A DNA stretch of 12,753 nucleotides from Schleiferiaceae bacterium (lineage in GTDB: Bacteria; Bacteroidota; Bacteroidia; Flavobacteriales; Schleiferiaceae). Below the pieces are notes generated by a model that saw only the letters and a list, made by a program, of their open reading frames with translations, did not search any database and had not been told where the DNA came from. The stretch lies in NCBI GenBank assembly GCA_023260615.1, contig JALQUY010000040.1, forward strand, positions 1-12,753, given 5' to 3'. Positions 6,370 to 12,486 of the stretch are shown here, in pieces (position 1 is the first letter of the stretch; the number at the start of each line of letters is the position of its first letter). A program made the translations under genes and the position numbers.

Positions 6370-7646
6370 GGCATCACCCGCGCCCAGTTGGCTAAATGGT
6401 GGTAACCCGGGTGATGGGATGGAAGTACATTTTTGTACCGCACTTGGCCGTCTTTAATCACCCAGAGCACGCTGCTGTTTTGCTCTTCCACAAAGTACCC
6501 ACCCCCAGGGAGGTGGTCCACGATGCCTTCGGTAAAGCTGAAAATCTCATGGGCCTCCCAAACGGATCGATCGAGCACGTCAAAGCCGGGTCGATTTAAG
6601 TAGATACGCACGGCTTGGGAGCTAAAGGTTCCGACGTCAAACGCTTGCTCGCTCATGGGCCATTTGGACGGGGTGGGACGCTCATTCTGGAGGCAGTTGT
6701 TGTTGAAGACCGTCAGCGTACTGTCGGATTCAATGTCCACGTCGTGCTGGCTGTAAAAAGGGCCCTCGAGCATGCGAATTACTTTGCCGGTGGCGGGTCG
6801 ATAGTGCATGATCCAGGAGCCATTTCGGGCACTGATAAACAAATCGCCCCGCTTGAAATAGGGACCGTCGTGTAGGACCGGTTCAATATCGTTGACGTGA
6901 ATGGGGTCGCCGGGGGTTTCGCTTTTGACCAGCACATGCGTGAGTCCGTTTTCCATGAGGATTTCGGTCAAACTTTTGTGGAACAAAACCTCCCCTGTGT
7001 AGGCATGAATTTGCGTGATATGGTTGTCTAGGTAGGGAAAGCGGCCCATTCCAGTTTTGAATACGGGCCTATAGTACAACGGCTTCCCGGCTTCCTTCTC
7101 ATAGCTGCAGGCCCAAAGGGTGCTGTCTGCCGCCAAATTTTTTCCATGGTGGTGGATGATGCTGTCTTGGTGCCAAATTCGCTGGCTGTTTTTATCGATC
7201 CGAATCAAGCCCGAATACCAATCCAGCCCATAAATCAATGAACTGTCCGGCAGCATGATGCTGTGCACAATTCGGTCTTGAGGCACGGCCAATTGCGCAA
7301 TGGTCCAGGTTTTCAGCGTTTCTCCAGTGCGCAGATTGAGAAGGGCTACAGTGCGCGTATCCTCGGCATTGTGGAAGCTGGTCAGCACGACCACATCCTC
7401 GTCTAGCGTATTCACCGGTTGAAAATCTTCGGGGGTCTTCACAAAGGTTTCGGGAAGGGCTGACACTTCTTCCCTCGCCGCTTCAAAAACGTCCAAAAAG
7501 CCCACAAAGGCGCGAAGGGGCGCTTGTAGACCTTCGGGCCAGGTCGATTGGCCTGTACTCACTTGCTTGACGCTCCAGCCAAATAAAGACATTCCCGCGA
7601 CGATGCTGATTCCCGCGGCCAGCCGGCTCATCCACTTTTCTTTCAT
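6366..7646 (-). CDS. Arylsulfotransferase-like beta-propeller protein, membrane-anchored or secreted
   Basis: The protein has 426 residues when started at the ATG at 7646. A Lys/Arg-containing N-terminus followed by a hydrophobic segment (about residues 9-25) suggests a signal anchor or signal peptide. The rest looks like a beta-propeller of the ASST family (transfer of sulfate between phenolic compounds, extracytoplasmic). Visible matches are IHHHGKNL (His165-167), HVNDIEPVLHDG (His250), the SARNGSWIMHY strand and QHDVDIESDSTLTVFNNN (His301), resembling the HxN, SxRN and QHD...FDN segments of the family. I cannot align every E. coli ASST catalytic residue, so the substrate and even the reaction are uncertain. 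A GTG at 7664 would extend it by six codons, but a consensus -7 promoter box lies between the two starts, which favours the ATG. It is convergent with the CDGSH gene and their stop codons overlap. Confidence 0.75.
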   Translation of the reverse strand: MKEKWMSRLAAGISIVAGMSLFGWSVKQVSTGQSTWPEGLQAPLRAFVGFLDVFEAAREEVSALPETFVKTPEDFQPVNTLDEDVVVLTSFHNAEDTRTVALLNLRTGETLKTWTIAQLAVPQDRIVHSIMLPDSSLIYGLDWYSGLIRIDKNSQRIWHQDSIIHHHGKNLAADSTLWACSYEKEAGKPLYYRPVFKTGMGRFPYLDNHITQIHAYTGEVLFHKSLTEILMENGLTHVLVKSETPGDPIHVNDIEPVLHDGPYFKRGDLFISARNGSWIMHYRPATGKVIRMLEGPFYSQHDVDIESDSTLTVFNNNCLQNERPTPSKWPMSEQAFDVGTFSSQAVRIYLNRPGFDVLDRSVWEAHEIFSFTEGIVDHLPGGGYFVEEQNSSVLWVIKDGQVRYKNVLPSHHPGYHHLANWARVMP

Positions 7647-7650
7647 TCGG

Positions 7651-7658
7651 CAAAGGTA
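7651..7658 (-). promoter_or_regulatory. Candidate -7 promoter element of the arylsulfotransferase-like gene
   Basis: TACCTTTG on the minus strand is an exact TAnnTTTG match ending 4 nt before the ATG at 7646, the same arrangement as at oxyR. No clear -33 TTTG is seen. If used, it rules out the upstream GTG start and predicts a leaderless message. Confidence 0.5.
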
Positions 7659-7706
7659 TTCCACAGCCGATTTGCGTATTTTTTGCCTTTAAACCCACCC
7701 GAATGC

Positions 7707-7823
7707 GAATCGGTAGAAGCCCAGGATGCCTACCAGTCGCACCCCATCCATTTGGCCTTTATTGAAAATTACCAGCACTTATGGAAAAAGGTGGTCGTCT
7801 ACGACGGGATAACTACTCCTTGA
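7707..7823 (+). pseudogene. C-terminal remnant of a Dabb (stress-responsive A/B barrel) domain gene
   Basis: Between the arylsulfotransferase-like start and the peptidase end, the plus strand encodes about 38 residues ending at a TGA: ESVEAQDAYQSHPIHLAF, then IENYQHLWKKVVVYDGI. This looks like the end of a Dabb domain, where a xAYxxHPxH motif is followed by a helix and a final VVVYD strand. The first half of the domain (normally about 60 residues with an early conserved His) is absent, and no start codon or recognisable upstream part is present within the roughly 60 bp before the neighbouring gene. It is most likely the leftover of a deletion. Family assignment comes from pattern memory only. 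Confidence 0.55.
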
Positions 7824-7832
7824 AGGCAGGCC

Positions 7833-9644
7833 TTACCACGCAGACTTGAACGCCTTTTTACCCCCTACAATGGGCAGTAGAAGTTCCGTGTTCTTTAAGT
7901 CTATAGTCAATTCGGTACCGGCTTCTGGGTGCAGCGTAAACTCTTGATCACTTGAAAAAATCATGAGTCCAATTTGTTGCCCCGCAGGAATGACCTGGTC
8001 GTCCGGTTGCAGATCAAAGCTCAAGGAATAATAGGTGCCTGGCACAAGCGGCTCACTGCTGCGCACGCTCGCATGGTTTTGAGGATCGGCCCATCCACGG
8101 GTAATGATGTTGTGGTATATGGGCGTTCGATCTGAGGAATCCCAGGGCAAGGACACTAACCAAACGGAAAGGTTTGCCGCGGGTTTGGACGAAGCCAAGC
8201 GAATGCGCACCGTTGCCAGACCAGAAAGGTGAACGGCCTCTTTCAGCACAGGTGTAACATAAAGCAGCCTCTGGTTGGATGCGGATGCCCTGGCTAAATC
8301 AGCCCCAGCAAACGCCACGTCATCCACCAAACGTTCCCGTCCAGCGCGTGGCTTTTTCAAACTCAAACGCCCCACGGCACTGCCGCCTTTTCGAAGGTGC
8401 AAGGCGACGGGTTCCGCGGCAGGGTTGGGGAAATCCGCATACGGAGTGGGCTGGGAGCGCAGATCCCCTTCCCGCACAATCCAGGCTTTGGGTTCTTCCT
8501 CGACACCGTTTTCAACATCGTACAAAAAATGGGTAAACCACTTATTCATCATCTCCAAGGGAGGGGGTCCACCGTGGCCACCTTGGTGGTAGTAGATTTG
8601 AACAGGCAAGCCCATATCCTTGGCCGCCTGGTAGATGCGGTTGCTGTGCTCAGGCATCACATTCCAATCATTGAAACCATGGGACATCAGGAGTGCAGCG
8701 CGCATTGGCGCAAGGTCATGGAGATAATCACGACCGGCCCAAAAGTCATTGTAATCCCCTGTAGCTCGGTCCATATTCGCCCGCATGACTTCGTCCCGAA
8801 CGGTTCTATTCCCAAAATCGCGTTTGGATTCCTCTCCGCTATGGATGAACTCATAGAGCACATCTATGTCCTCGCCTAGATACCCGCCAGGACTGCGCAC
8901 TAATCCATTCGATCGGTAGTAGTGGTAATACGAGGTATTCGGCGCAACAGGAATGATGGCCTTCAGGCCTTCCACGCCCGTTGTAGCCGCAGCTAGGGGC
9001 AAGGTGCCATTGTACGACGTTCCTGTCATACCGACCTTTCCCGTGGACCAAAAGGCATAGACTTTTTCGTCTCCCGTGCGCGTGGAGTACCCGTTTTCTT
9101 TGCCTGTAAGCCACTCAATAACTGCCTTGGGCGCTAGGGATTCATTATCTCCTCCCACCGTCGGTGAACCGTCCGAAAACCCCGTTCCAGGCGAGCTGGA
9201 GTGCACCACTACAAATCCTCGTGGAACCCACGTGTTGATTTGTGAATTCGAAAGAATCGGGCGTTCCCCTTTTCGCACCACTTCGGTATGTCTTGGCGGT
9301 TCTGGCACTTCCCCCAATTCATGCTTCACGTTCCAAAAAAGATCCCGATCGTTTCCTGCCGTTCCTGCATAATACGGGCTACTTTCATAGATAACTGGAA
9401 GTTTCAGGCCAAAATTCGTTTGCACCGGGCGGGTAACTGCGACGTACATACGGTCCAAAAGCCCATCTCCATCCGAATCGAACTCGGTTTCCACCCAAAG
9501 GTCCTCCCGAATCCAGGAATCCGGATTTGCAAAGCCCGATACTACCTGAGCTTGACCATTAACAATATGTGGACTGTCTTGGCCGCTCATAATCGGAGCA
9601 AGTATGTAGAAACCTAGTGCAAATGCACGCATCCATTTGGTCAT
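7833..9644 (-). CDS. Secreted S15-family X-prolyl dipeptidyl-peptidase
   Basis: This 603-residue alpha/beta hydrolase has an N-terminal signal peptide (hydrophobic residues about 6-19, cleavage probably near 20-23). The nucleophile elbow is GTSYNG with Ser210. Asp326 (SHGFNDWNV) and His357 (HQGGHGGPPP) complete the triad in the order and spacing of the CocE/PepX family. The segment WLTGKENGYSTRTGDEKV and the following APNTSYYHYYRSNGLVRSPGG resemble enzymes annotated Xaa-Pro dipeptidyl-peptidase, which cut X-Pro dipeptides from peptide N-termini. The C-terminal part from about residue 400 is the jelly-roll domain typical of the family. An export signal points to peptide scavenging in the periplasm or outside the cell. 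Cocaine-esterase-like or other acyl hydrolase activity in the same superfamily cannot be excluded. The ATG at 9644 is the natural start; no clear promoter is seen. Confidence 0.88.
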   Translation of the reverse strand: MTKWMRAFALGFYILAPIMSGQDSPHIVNGQAQVVSGFANPDSWIREDLWVETEFDSDGDGLLDRMYVAVTRPVQTNFGLKLPVIYESSPYYAGTAGNDRDLFWNVKHELGEVPEPPRHTEVVRKGERPILSNSQINTWVPRGFVVVHSSSPGTGFSDGSPTVGGDNESLAPKAVIEWLTGKENGYSTRTGDEKVYAFWSTGKVGMTGTSYNGTLPLAAATTGVEGLKAIIPVAPNTSYYHYYRSNGLVRSPGGYLGEDIDVLYEFIHSGEESKRDFGNRTVRDEVMRANMDRATGDYNDFWAGRDYLHDLAPMRAALLMSHGFNDWNVMPEHSNRIYQAAKDMGLPVQIYYHQGGHGGPPPLEMMNKWFTHFLYDVENGVEEEPKAWIVREGDLRSQPTPYADFPNPAAEPVALHLRKGGSAVGRLSLKKPRAGRERLVDDVAFAGADLARASASNQRLLYVTPVLKEAVHLSGLATVRIRLASSKPAANLSVWLVSLPWDSSDRTPIYHNIITRGWADPQNHASVRSSEPLVPGTYYSLSFDLQPDDQVIPAGQQIGLMIFSSDQEFTLHPEAGTELTIDLKNTELLLPIVGGKKAFKSAW

Positions 9645-9723
9645 AGTACGTGTAAATTATGGATTGTCATCCGTTAAGGTATTTCAAAATCCACCAGCAA
9701 ATTAGCCCTTTACCTTCCCAATA

Positions 9724-9747
9724 GGTGTTCAGTAAATTCCGAACACC
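9724..9747 (+). repeat. Inverted repeat GGTGTTC-N10-GAACACC, terminator-like
   Basis: A perfect 7-bp stem with a 10-nt loop is followed on the plus strand by CTTTT. It may be a weak terminator for a plus-strand transcript that no longer has a gene here, or a structural element of the neighbouring mobile DNA. Confidence 0.45.
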
Positions 9748-9751
9748 CTTT

Positions 9752-9771
9752 TGGAATCCCGGGAGATTCCA
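9752..9771. repeat. Inverted repeat TGGAATC-N6-GATTCCA
   Basis: A perfect 7-bp stem with loop CCGGGA starts 4 nt after the preceding hairpin. The tight pairing of two hairpins is unusual in an otherwise gene-free stretch. Confidence 0.45.
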
Positions 9772-9813
9772 TGAAGTGCCGGTAGGTGTTGTAGAAATCA
9801 ATAACTTAGAAAG

Positions 9814-9827
9814 AGTAAAGCTTTACT
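9814..9827. repeat. 14-bp perfect palindrome AGTAAAGCTTTACT followed by a T tract
   Basis: The palindrome is followed on the plus strand by ATATTTTTTTG. It could fold as a weak terminator or be a protein-binding site. It lies 22 nt before the tRNA-Asn remnant. Confidence 0.45.
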
Positions 9828-9849
9828 ATATTTTTTTGAAAACTATGAA

Positions 9850-9895
9850 TCTGACTGTTAATCAGAGGGTCGCTGGTTCGAGCCCAGCAGGAACT
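9850..9895 (+). pseudogene. 3' half of a tRNA-Asn (GTT anticodon), remnant
   Basis: The anticodon stem TCTGA/TCAGA with loop CTGTTAA (anticodon GTT at 9857-9859), the variable segment GGGTC, the T arm (GCTGG, loop TTCGAGC, CCAGC) and the 3' acceptor strand AGGAACT are all intact. The D arm and the 5' acceptor strand, expected to read AGTTCCT, are missing. The preceding bases are AT-rich and cannot pair. This is the pattern left when an element integrates into a tRNA gene and displaces its 3' end, or when a deletion removes the 5' half. Confidence 0.85.
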
Positions 9896-9943
9896 CTAAA
9901 ATCAGCAAGGACATGGAGATTTTGAAATCGCACTACTTGAGGA

Positions 9944-10597
9944 TTGCGTGAGGTAGACACTGCCAAGTATGCGGCGGATATTTCTATCATCTTCACCGCC
10001 GATGGAAAAAAACACTGCTTGTACTGTGTGATGGATAATTACTCGCGGGCAGTCTTGGCTTGGCGCATTGAAGACCGCGTTCGCAAATCCATTTCGGCAG
10101 AAGTACTATACGATGCGTTTATGCGGTCCTGCCCAGAAAAAGTGAAGTACATGACAGACGGTGGGAGTGAAAACCGCAACATCCTAGACACGGATTTACC
10201 AGAAATCAAATTCAAGGTGACCCATTTAGTCGCACAGAAAAACGGGATACCCTCCAATTCTATGATTGAGCGTGTTTTTCACACGTTGAAAAATGAATAC
10301 AAAAGGGTGGTCAATGCGCAAGACAAGGGGCATCTAATCAAAGTCGTCTCCGAAGTGATCAACGCCTACATGGACCGGCCCCACAGCGCCCACGGAGTCT
10401 ACAGTCCACGTGAGGTGCTCATGAAGACTTCGGGTTGGTTTGATAAAAAAGCCGTCCTGTATTCTTCGGCCAAAGCGCGCTTGGAGGCCAATAAGAACGC
10501 CAAGTGTTCCAATTGTGAAAACTGTACGTGCTCAACACCCTTTGAATGGGATGTGGTGGGTAGCGCTCCTAAAAAAGCCAAAGGCAAATCAGAATAA
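9944..10597 (+). pseudogene. 5'-truncated DDE (rve-type) transposase, C-terminal catalytic part
   Basis: The open frame encodes about 217 residues of an integrase-core transposase. Likely catalytic residues are Asp12 (AADIS), Asp72 (MTDGGSEN) and Glu109 (NSMIERVF), with 36 residues between the last two as in IS3-like and retroviral integrases. VMDNYSRAVLAW and YMDRPHSAHGVYSPREV are typical flanking blocks. The N-terminal DNA-binding half expected of such transposases is missing. The frame is closed by a TGA at 9938 and only a TTG could serve as start, so this is best read as a remnant, not a working gene. The C-terminal tail holds Cys188, Cys191, Cys194 and Cys196, a possible metal site. The tRNA-Asn remnant lies about 50 nt upstream, suggesting both belong to one rearrangement. 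The exact IS family is not certain. Confidence 0.75.
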
Positions 10598-10602
10598 AAA
10601 AA

Positions 10603-10642
10603 CGCACCCTAAGCGCCCTGTTCGAATGGGAAGGGGGGTGCG
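10603..10642. repeat. Inverted repeat CGCACCC / GGGTGCG after the transposase remnant
   Basis: Arms at 10603-10609 and 10636-10642 are perfectly complementary across a 26-nt loop. On the minus strand the stem would be followed by seven T residues. It could be a second terminator or part of the end of the mobile element; the evidence does not decide. Confidence 0.4.
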
Positions 10643-10672
10643 CATGTTCAACGCGCTTTAAACGGCGTCTTT

Positions 10673-10703
10673 AAAAAAAACCAGCACTTAATGTGCTGGT
10701 TTT
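10673..10703 (-). terminator. Terminator of tRNA-Ser (minus strand), bidirectional shape
   Basis: A perfect 11-bp stem (AAAACCAGCAC, loop TTAAT, GTGCTGGTTTT) spans 10677-10703. On the minus strand it is followed by a run of T residues and lies 12 nt after the tRNA-Ser 3' end. On the plus strand it also ends in TTTT. Confidence 0.85.
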
Positions 10704-10715
10704 CAATGTTTTAAG

Positions 10716-10802
10716 CGGAGAGAGGGGGATTCGAACCCCCGATACAGTTTCCCGTATACACACTTTCCAGGCGTGCTCCTTCAACCACTCGGACACCTCT
10801 CC
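10716..10802 (-). tRNA. tRNA-Ser (anticodon GGA)
   Basis: The reverse complement folds as a type II tRNA of 87 nt. The acceptor GGAGAGG pairs with TCTCTCC, with discriminator G at 10716. The D arm region reads TCCGAGTGGTTGAAGGA, the anticodon loop CTGGAAA has GGA at 10768-10766, a long variable arm (TATACGGGAAACTGTA) is typical of Ser, and the T arm is GGGGGTTCGAATCCCCC. CCA is not encoded. Confidence 0.97.
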
Positions 10803-10851
10803 AAAGATGTTGTGGGCGGCAAAGATACATAAAAGGCCTGCCCTGCAAACG

Positions 10852-10882
10852 TTTGACTATACAGGACTGTACAAGACCTTTG
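10852..10882 (+). promoter_or_regulatory. Candidate promoter of the thioredoxin-fold gene
   Basis: TTTG (10852-10855) lies 19 nt before GACCTTTG (10875-10882), which matches TAnnTTTG except at its first base. The spacing fits Bacteroidota -33/-7 promoters. The -7 box ends 5 nt before the ATG at 10888, so the message would have almost no leader. Confidence 0.5.
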
Positions 10883-10887
10883 TAGCT

Positions 10888-11469
10888 ATGAATTTGGACC
10901 TAGCCTATCAGGCGTATTGGGAAAAGGCCTTACCGGTAGAGACCTATTTGGACGACTTGCTGCAAGCGATGCCCAAAGATTTGGAGGGCATGGACCGCTA
11001 CCTCCCGATCAATCAACAAAGAGTGAAGCGGCTCTTGAGTCGTTTCCAACTGAATCCCGAGGTGGAAGTGGCTTGCTTGAATGCCCCACAGGGCAGCAAA
11101 TGGCTGATCTTAAACGAACATTGGTGTGGCGACGGCGCTCAGAGCATACCGGTCCAAGCTGCGATGCAGAGAGCGAGCAATGGCCGCTTAGAAATTCGGG
11201 TGCTCTTTCGCGATCAGAACTTGGAACTCATGGATGCCCACCTCACCAACGGAGGACGAAGCATTCCCATGACCCTTGCGCTCACGCCCGATTGGACGGT
11301 TGGCAAAACCTGGGGACCCCGACCCGCGTATGCCATGGACCTCGTGGCACGCATTAAAGCGAATCCGGACCTAGCACATACCTATTCCGAGGAACTTCAC
11401 AAGTGGTATGCCTTAGACAAACAGCAAGCGATTCAAATGGAACTCGCCCAAGCCCTCTTGGGTCTATAA
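10888..11469 (+). CDS. Thioredoxin-fold family protein (thioredoxin_9-like)
   Basis: The 193-residue product starts at the ATG at 10888; longer open frames run back through tRNA-Ser and are not credible. After a helical N-terminal part (residues 1-65), a thioredoxin-like domain follows: KWLILNEHWCGDGAQSIP with Cys80, and TNGGRSIP with the cis-Pro at 127. The active-site pattern is WCGDGAQ, so there is one Cys and not the CxxC pair of true thioredoxins. This is usual for the thioredoxin_9 family as I remember it and argues against ordinary disulfide reduction. No signal peptide is seen, so it is cytoplasmic. Its role is unknown. A promoter-like pair precedes it. The last six bases overlap the 3' end of the convergent asparaginase gene. 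Confidence 0.82.
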   Translation: MNLDLAYQAYWEKALPVETYLDDLLQAMPKDLEGMDRYLPINQQRVKRLLSRFQLNPEVEVACLNAPQGSKWLILNEHWCGDGAQSIPVQAAMQRASNGRLEIRVLFRDQNLELMDAHLTNGGRSIPMTLALTPDWTVGKTWGPRPAYAMDLVARIKANPDLAHTYSEELHKWYALDKQQAIQMELAQALLGL

Positions 11470-12474
11470 ACTGCGCTCGCCCGCCACATTGGTCGCAAAG
11501 CCTTCGCGAAAAGCCACCCCCTGCTTGCCCTGTCCGAGAAGCCACATGGACTTTGTGATAACCGCTTCCAAGGTCATATCCCCTGCGGATAAAACGCCCG
11601 CATGGCGAAGCGTTCGGGATGCGGCATAGGCAGGCTGACGCACCCCTCCCATCGGACATTGGGACGCATTGATAAAGCAAATGCCGCGCTCCTGCCCTTC
11701 GTCCAAGAGCGTTGGAAGCCAGTCCCAGTTGGGCGCATTCCCGCTACCAAAGCTCTGTAAAATGATCACATCACGACCTGCATCCAAACAGATGCTCCGA
11801 GCCAAACGCTCATCCATCCCCGGAAAAAAGCGAAGCACCCCAACACGCGTATCCGTCGCAGGGGCGAAGCAAACGGGGCCCGTCGGCCTCCACAGAGAGG
11901 TCTCATGAAGCTGCAGGCTGACACCTGCCTCCCCTAATGCGGGATAATTGGGGCTTTCAAAGGCATTAAAGGCTTGGGACGATCGCTTGTACGCTCGGTT
12001 CGCCCGCAGCAATTGGTACTCAAAATAAATCGCGACTTCCTGCAACACTGGAGCGCCATTTGCCTCTTGCAATACCACTTCCAACGAGGTGATTAAATTT
12101 TCGCGCGCATCGGACCGCAGTACGCCAATGGGCAATTGGCTGCCCGTGAAGACGATGGGCTTACCCAAATTTTGGAGCATAAAACTCAGCGCCGAAGCGG
12201 TATAGGCCATGGTGTCTGTGCCATGCAGCACCACAAAACCCGAATACCTGTCTCTACGCTCAAAAATGCCCGTCGCCAAGCGTTCCCAATGATGCGGCTG
12301 CATCTCACTGCTGTCCATGGGCTCCCAAGGCTGCCAGGTCTCGACGGTGGCCTGAAGCTGTGCAAGCTCCGGCACATGGCTCAATACTTGCGCAAAGTCA
12401 AAGGGCTGCAAATCGCCTTCCGGCCCTTGAACCATGCCGATGGTGCCTCCGGTGTAGATGAGTAAGACCTTCAT
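11464..12474 (-). CDS. ansA: Type I L-asparaginase
   Basis: This 336-residue enzyme hydrolyses L-asparagine to aspartate and ammonia. It has no signal peptide and is cytoplasmic, as expected for type I. The active-site threonines are Thr11 (YTGGTIG) and Thr86 (HGTDT), with Asp87 and Lys163 (RANRAYKRS) completing the catalytic set. Ser55/Ser56 in MDSSEM match the substrate-binding serine. Length equals the E. coli AnsA class (about 338). The ATG follows the tatD stop codon by 12 nt on the same strand, so tatD and ansA are likely one operon; I recall this pairing in other Bacteroidota. No terminator separates it from the convergent thioredoxin-fold gene, and the stop codons share CTATAA. Confidence 0.95.
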   Translation of the reverse strand: MKVLLIYTGGTIGMVQGPEGDLQPFDFAQVLSHVPELAQLQATVETWQPWEPMDSSEMQPHHWERLATGIFERRDRYSGFVVLHGTDTMAYTASALSFMLQNLGKPIVFTGSQLPIGVLRSDARENLITSLEVVLQEANGAPVLQEVAIYFEYQLLRANRAYKRSSQAFNAFESPNYPALGEAGVSLQLHETSLWRPTGPVCFAPATDTRVGVLRFFPGMDERLARSICLDAGRDVIILQSFGSGNAPNWDWLPTLLDEGQERGICFINASQCPMGGVRQPAYAASRTLRHAGVLSAGDMTLEAVITKSMWLLGQGKQGVAFREGFATNVAGERSL

Positions 12475-12486
12475 GTGGGTTGTGCT

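Larger units (their letters stand above)
9645..9849. other. AT-rich non-coding stretch with hairpins upstream of the tRNA-Asn remnant
   Basis: No gene is supported here. It begins with the upstream region of the peptidase gene, where a weak minus-strand promoter-like pair (TTTG at 9701-9698, TACCTTAA at 9681-9674) can be read. It then holds two adjacent hairpins, a direct repeat TAGGTGTT (9722-9729 and 9783-9790), a 14-bp palindrome and a T tract. It ends where the tRNA-Asn fragment begins. Confidence 0.5.

Noticed and set aside
7647..7664. GTG start six codons upstream for the arylsulfotransferase-like gene
   Set aside because: An exact TAnnTTTG box lies within those codons and the ATG at 7646 gives a normal signal-like N-terminus.
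9850..9895. Functional tRNA-Asn
   Set aside because: No D arm or 5' acceptor strand can be found upstream; AGTTCCT is absent from the preceding bases.
10693..10887. N-terminal extension of the thioredoxin-fold gene
   Set aside because: The extended frame reads through the tRNA-Ser gene and a promoter-like pair; the ATG at 10888 is the credible start.
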